A stretch of DNA of 35,751 bases from Nostoc sp. CMAA1605 (GTDB lineage Bacteria; Cyanobacteriota; Cyanobacteriia; Cyanobacteriales; Nostocaceae): NCBI RefSeq assembly GCF_021596505.1, contig NZ_PJIZ01000065.1:1-35751 (forward strand), in the 5' to 3' direction. The stretch's first letter is position 1. Each line of letters opens with the position of its first letter. Shown in pieces: positions 32,816 through 35,751 of this stretch. Both the position numbers and the translations under genes were made by a program. Under the pieces are notes generated by a model, which worked only from the letters and a program-made list of their open reading frames with translations, did no database searches and had not been told where the DNA came from.

Positions 32816-32917
32816 AGTTATTAGTCATTAGTCATTAGTCATTAGTTCTTATCCCAATGCCCAATGCCCCATACCCCATGACCCATGCCCCATGCCCCAT
32901 GCCCCATGCCCAAACTT
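32816..32917 (+). repeat. Composite repeat module in the divergent gap
   Basis: TAGTTAT/TAGTCAT units (32817-32847) are followed by a TTCTTAT spacer, then CCCAATG and CCCCATG units (32852-32912). It lacks the CTACCTTGTC element. It lies between the divergent coiled-coil and membrane protein genes, in their shared upstream region. Confidence 0.8.
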
Positions 32918-32994
32918 TATACTAGAAGAAAAACAAGTCAGTTTTAAATTCAAGCCCCGAATGTATGTGAAGGGGTAATCAATTTTGAATTTTT

Positions 32995-33024
32995 AATTTT
33001 GAACTCGGAGCGAAGCGACGTGAC
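32995..33024 (+). promoter_or_regulatory. Dispersed repeat carrying GGAG and a GTG start codon (second copy)
   Basis: AATTTTGAA leads into CTCGGAGCGAAGCGACGTGAC. GGAG (33007-33010) is 9 nt before GTG (33020-33022), in frame with the following membrane-protein gene. Over 30 nt it differs at only two positions from the copy at 6559-6588. Confidence 0.6.
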
Positions 33025-34285
33025 TCCTAATCCCAATGTTATGCAGGCTGTGGAAAAACTGGGCTACCGTGTCACTGTTGGTGATGTGGCAACTCAGGCT
33101 GGATTAAATTTAGCAGAAGCAAATCAGGGCTTACTAGCTTTAGCTACTGATGCGGGTGGACATTTGCAGGTAGCAGAAACTGGTGATATTGTTTACTTGT
33201 TTCCGCGTAATTTTCGCGATATTCTACGCAATAAATATTTTCAGTTACGCTTGCAGGAATGGTGGCAGAAAGTATGGAAAGTTCTATTTTACTTAATTAG
33301 GATTTCTTTTGGGATTTTTCTCATTGCTTCTATTGCTTTAATTACTATCACAATTATTTTAATCATTACTGCTATGAATTCCAGTAATGATAATGACAAC
33401 CGTAACAATAACTCTAGCGGTAGTTGGGGATTTTTCTATATTCCTGATTTGTTTTGGTATTTTAATCCTAATTATGAAACTTATCCTGAACAAAAACGGC
33501 GTAGTAGACAACAAAACGGCCAAATGAATTTTTTTGAGGCTGTATTCTCCTTTTTGTTTGGGGATGGCAATCCCAATGCGCGTTTAGAAGAACGCCGTTG
33601 GCAAGAAATAGCCGCCGTAATTCGGAGTAACCAAGGTGCAGTCACAGCAGAGCAAATCGCCCCTTATTTAGATGATTTGGGTGCCAGTTATCAACAGGAA
33701 TATGAGGATTATATGTTGCCTGTGCTGTTAAAATTTAATGGGCAACCAAAAGTGAGTCCTGAAGGACAAATTGTCTATTATTTCCCAGAATTACAGGTAA
33801 AAGCCAGCAATCAACGACAAGAATTTATCTCACCTTATCTAGAGGAATTACCTTGGCGATTTAGTGCAGCCGATTCTGGACAAATTACGCTCAGTGGTGG
33901 TCTGGGTGTAGTTAATCTAGTAGGTGCGTTGATATTAGGTAGTTTGTTAAGAGATGGTACAGTGGCGGCTCAGGTAGGTGGACTGGTTGCTTTTGTCCAA
34001 GGTATTTACTGGATTTTATTGGTGTATGGTATTGGTTTTTTAGCTGTACCTTTGATTCGTTATTTTTGGCTACAAGGACGCAATCGCAAAATAGCAAGTC
34101 GTAACAGCGATCGCATCGCCAGAGCCAGACTATTAGAAGCACCCAACGCCGATTTACAGCAAAAAATTGCCTACGCCCGTCAATTTGCCACAGAAACAGT
34201 CATTACTAATGAAAATTTAGTCTACACCAGCGAAACTGACTTATTAGAACAAGAAGTGCAGAGGAGATTGGGGAATGGGGAATAG
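33020..34285 (+). CDS. Conserved membrane protein with helix-turn-helix-like soluble domains
   Basis: About 421 residues from GTG 33020; TTG 32999 or ATG 33041 are alternatives. Residues ~1-60 (AVEKLGYRVTVGDVATQAGL, LQVAETGDIVYLFPRNFRD) read as a winged-helix domain. One hydrophobic segment follows (VLFYLIRISFGIFLIASIAL). A second similar wing domain (~190-265, ending VSPEGQIVYYFPELQ) repeats the 'G.IVY.FP' pattern. Two further membrane segments lie near VVNLVGALILGSLL and YWILLVYGIGFLAVPLI. The C-terminal LGNGE and TAG stop come from a GGGGAAT repeat. This looks like a family shared by cyanobacteria and chloroplasts of unknown function; I do not assign one. Confidence 0.75.
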   Translation: MTPNPNVMQAVEKLGYRVTVGDVATQAGLNLAEANQGLLALATDAGGHLQVAETGDIVYLFPRNFRDILRNKYFQLRLQEWWQKVWKVLFYLIRISFGIFLIASIALITITIILIITAMNSSNDNDNRNNNSSGSWGFFYIPDLFWYFNPNYETYPEQKRRSRQQNGQMNFFEAVFSFLFGDGNPNARLEERRWQEIAAVIRSNQGAVTAEQIAPYLDDLGASYQQEYEDYMLPVLLKFNGQPKVSPEGQIVYYFPELQVKASNQRQEFISPYLEELPWRFSAADSGQITLSGGLGVVNLVGALILGSLLRDGTVAAQVGGLVAFVQGIYWILLVYGIGFLAVPLIRYFWLQGRNRKIASRNSDRIARARLLEAPNADLQQKIAYARQFATETVITNENLVYTSETDLLEQEVQRRLGNGE

Positions 34286-34503
34286 GGAATAGGGAATAGG
34301 GAATGGGGAATGGGGAATGGGGAATGGGGAATGGGGAATGGGAGACAAGGTAGATTTTATACCAATGCCCAATGCCCAATGCCCAATGCCCAATGCCCAA
34401 TGCCCAATGCCCAATGCCCGATGCCCAATGCCCAATGCCCAATGCCCAATGCCCAATGCCCAATGCCCAATGCCCAATGCCCAATGCCCAATGCCCAATG
34501 CCC
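34269..34503 (-). repeat. Two heptamer arrays in a convergent gap (11 G-runs; 20 AATGCCC units)
   Basis: GGGGAAT/GGGAATA units give eleven runs of three or four G (34270-34342). AGACAAGGTAGATTTTATACC then separates them from 20 contiguous AATGCCC units (34364-34503), one being GATGCCC. Minus-strand order is GGGCATT, CTACCTTGTC, C-rich units, as in other modules. It fills the whole gap between the membrane-protein and SpoIID genes. Confidence 0.95.
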
Positions 34504-34510
34504 CATTCCA

Positions 34511-35656
34511 TTACTTCGCTTTAATCGGTGTGAGGGAAACGCCCCGATAATAATGTCCTAATATTTGCAGGTGGTTAGCACCGCGTAGGGCTAAATTATA
34601 GGCTCCCCATTGGCTCATGCCTAAACCATGACCAAAACCTAAGCCTTGGAGTATAAAACTACCGTCTGCTGCTTTGTTGACGTTGAAGCGAGTGCTTCTG
34701 AGTCTGAGGGCTGTACGAACTTCTTCGCCGCGCAGTACCTTTGTACCTCGATCTCCGACTATTTTTAGAGCTTTGACACTCTTATAAGGTGACAACTCTT
34801 CGGGAATGATCTGCTGGACATTCCCAACTCCAGAAATTCTGGAGCTAATTTCCGCAGGTGAAAAGGTTTGTTGCCAGTTGCATTCTTTAATATTTTGATC
34901 GTAGTCTTCCACCGCCCGCAGATAAGGCAGAGGATTTCCCCAAACATCTTCTACGTTTTCGGTGTGTCCTCCCGAACAGGCGTGAAATACTGAGAGAATC
35001 AGATTATTTTTATAAGTTAAGACTTGTCCAGCTGTGCCATCAACTGCGCTATAGGTGGCGGGAGATTCGCTGCTTACTCCTTTATATATTTGCCAGCGAT
35101 CAGGACTATCTCCTAAATCATAAACGGGGTTTTTACGCTGTTGTTCTCGTTTGTAGAGGGCATAGGTACGGGCGGCGATCGCTTGGGCTTTGAGGGCTTC
35201 TTGTGGCCAGCTAGAACTCATTTCCCCGCCAATCACACTGTAAAGATATTCTTCTAAATCCACCCAGTTAACAACATCTATACCTTTTTGGGTGGGGACA
35301 ACTAAAGTTCTACCGCGATACCAGCGATCGCCAATATACACAAATCCTTTTCCTGATGGTTCAATCCAAAATAAACCAGATTGCCATTTATCTAACGCCA
35401 CGCCTCCAGGTATAGCTTGCGCGTAAAAGGCACTCATCGCAGGCAATTGTCCCAAAGTCCGCCCACTACTATCTTTCACAATCGCCGTTGTGGAACTGCC
35501 AACCTTGGTTTGATTGACTCCCCTCTCAATCGCTACACGCAAAATTACAGAAGCTTGAGCTGGTGCGACTAAAGCTATCCACAATAAAACACCTAACCAC
35601 CAGTGACGTATTTTAAGCTGGGACAACAAAGAGCCGAAAAACAGTTGAAATTTCAT
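34511..35656 (-). CDS. SpoIID/LytB-domain protein (amidase-enhancer / lytic transglycosylase type)
   Basis: About 381 residues from ATG 35656. A signal sequence (WWLGVLLWIALVAPAQA) precedes the mature start. The SpoIID domain contains VDLEEYLYSVIGGEMSSSWP, EALKAQAIAARTYAL, HACSGGHTENVEDVWG and GLGFGHGLGMSQWGAYNLA, the hallmark segments, including the catalytic-type Glu in GGEMSSSW. SpoIID enzymes cleave glycan strands of denuded peptidoglycan. In cyanobacteria related proteins act in cell-wall remodelling at septa in filaments. The longer reading from 35713 would add residues before the signal peptide and is less likely. Its stop codon lies 7 nt from the repeat array. Confidence 0.93.
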   Translation of the reverse strand: MKFQLFFGSLLSQLKIRHWWLGVLLWIALVAPAQASVILRVAIERGVNQTKVGSSTTAIVKDSSGRTLGQLPAMSAFYAQAIPGGVALDKWQSGLFWIEPSGKGFVYIGDRWYRGRTLVVPTQKGIDVVNWVDLEEYLYSVIGGEMSSSWPQEALKAQAIAARTYALYKREQQRKNPVYDLGDSPDRWQIYKGVSSESPATYSAVDGTAGQVLTYKNNLILSVFHACSGGHTENVEDVWGNPLPYLRAVEDYDQNIKECNWQQTFSPAEISSRISGVGNVQQIIPEELSPYKSVKALKIVGDRGTKVLRGEEVRTALRLRSTRFNVNKAADGSFILQGLGFGHGLGMSQWGAYNLALRGANHLQILGHYYRGVSLTPIKAK

Positions 35657-35751
35657 GTTGATTATTTGATCACAAGAGTCTGTAGGTATCTCAAGGTAAG
35701 ACAATTTTCCCAAGTTAGAGGTTGCCGCCTTCTACATAATTATGCAACGGC

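Noticed and set aside
34206..34561. Overlapping open frames on both strands encoding heptapeptide repeats (GHWALGI and NAQCPMP types)
   Set aside because: Any 7-nt tandem repeat without a stop codon in its three phases stays open in all copies. No start signal or non-repeat domain is present.

Overview
The window comes from a filamentous, probably heterocyst-forming cyanobacterium of the Nostoc/Anabaena group. Evidence: frequent GCGATCGC (HIP1) octamers, dense short tandemly repeated heptamers in almost every gap (AATGCCC, TAGTCAT, CCCAATC, TGAGTGC types), and cyanobacterial gene families (CHAT-TPR protein, zinc-ribbon Ser/Thr kinase, cyanophycinase-like peptidase). The species cannot be fixed from sequence alone. 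No tRNA, rRNA, CRISPR array or insertion sequence was recognised.

Layout. 1-5.7 kb: a small minus-strand ribbon-helix-helix-like gene, then plus-strand lepA, a GT4 glycosyltransferase and a cyanophycinase-like S51 peptidase. 5.7-12.8 kb (minus strand): read in transcription order, PrxQ/Bcp peroxiredoxin, a PD-(D/E)XK nuclease-like protein, a cysteine desulfurase, an AAA+ ATPase, a DUF4157 protein with a ParB-like C-terminal part, and a degenerate formylglycine-generating-enzyme-like protein. The AAA+ ATPase and DUF4157 protein are hallmark accessory genes of extracellular contractile injection systems (CIS). 12.9-16.8 kb: a kinase fused to a beta-helix, then a photolyase split into two genes in reversed domain order. 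17.1-21.3 kb (minus): a TpsB-type outer-membrane transporter and a TPR-CHAT protein that has lost both catalytic residues. 21.4-32.8 kb (minus): a contractile-injection-system baseplate cluster: a coiled-coil protein, gp25-like wedge, baseplate J-like protein, tail protein I, a DUF4159-type tail-associated protein, and two large Ig-like proteins with one transmembrane helix each. 32.9-35.7 kb: a conserved membrane protein and a SpoIID/LytB-domain protein in convergent orientation.

How the genes fit together. The baseplate cluster and the AAA+/DUF4157 cluster probably serve the same phage-tail-like injection machine. The membrane-spanning Ig/WD40 proteins and the Ig-extended tail protein fit a membrane-anchored variant such as the thylakoid-anchored CIS reported in Anabaena. 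No sheath, inner tube, spike, LysM or tape-measure gene is seen here, so the machine's body must be encoded outside the window. The DUF4157 protein is the best effector candidate.

The other major theme is repeat biology. About ten composite heptamer modules share a conserved internal order. Some run into genes, supplying stop codons, start signals and an in-frame insertion.
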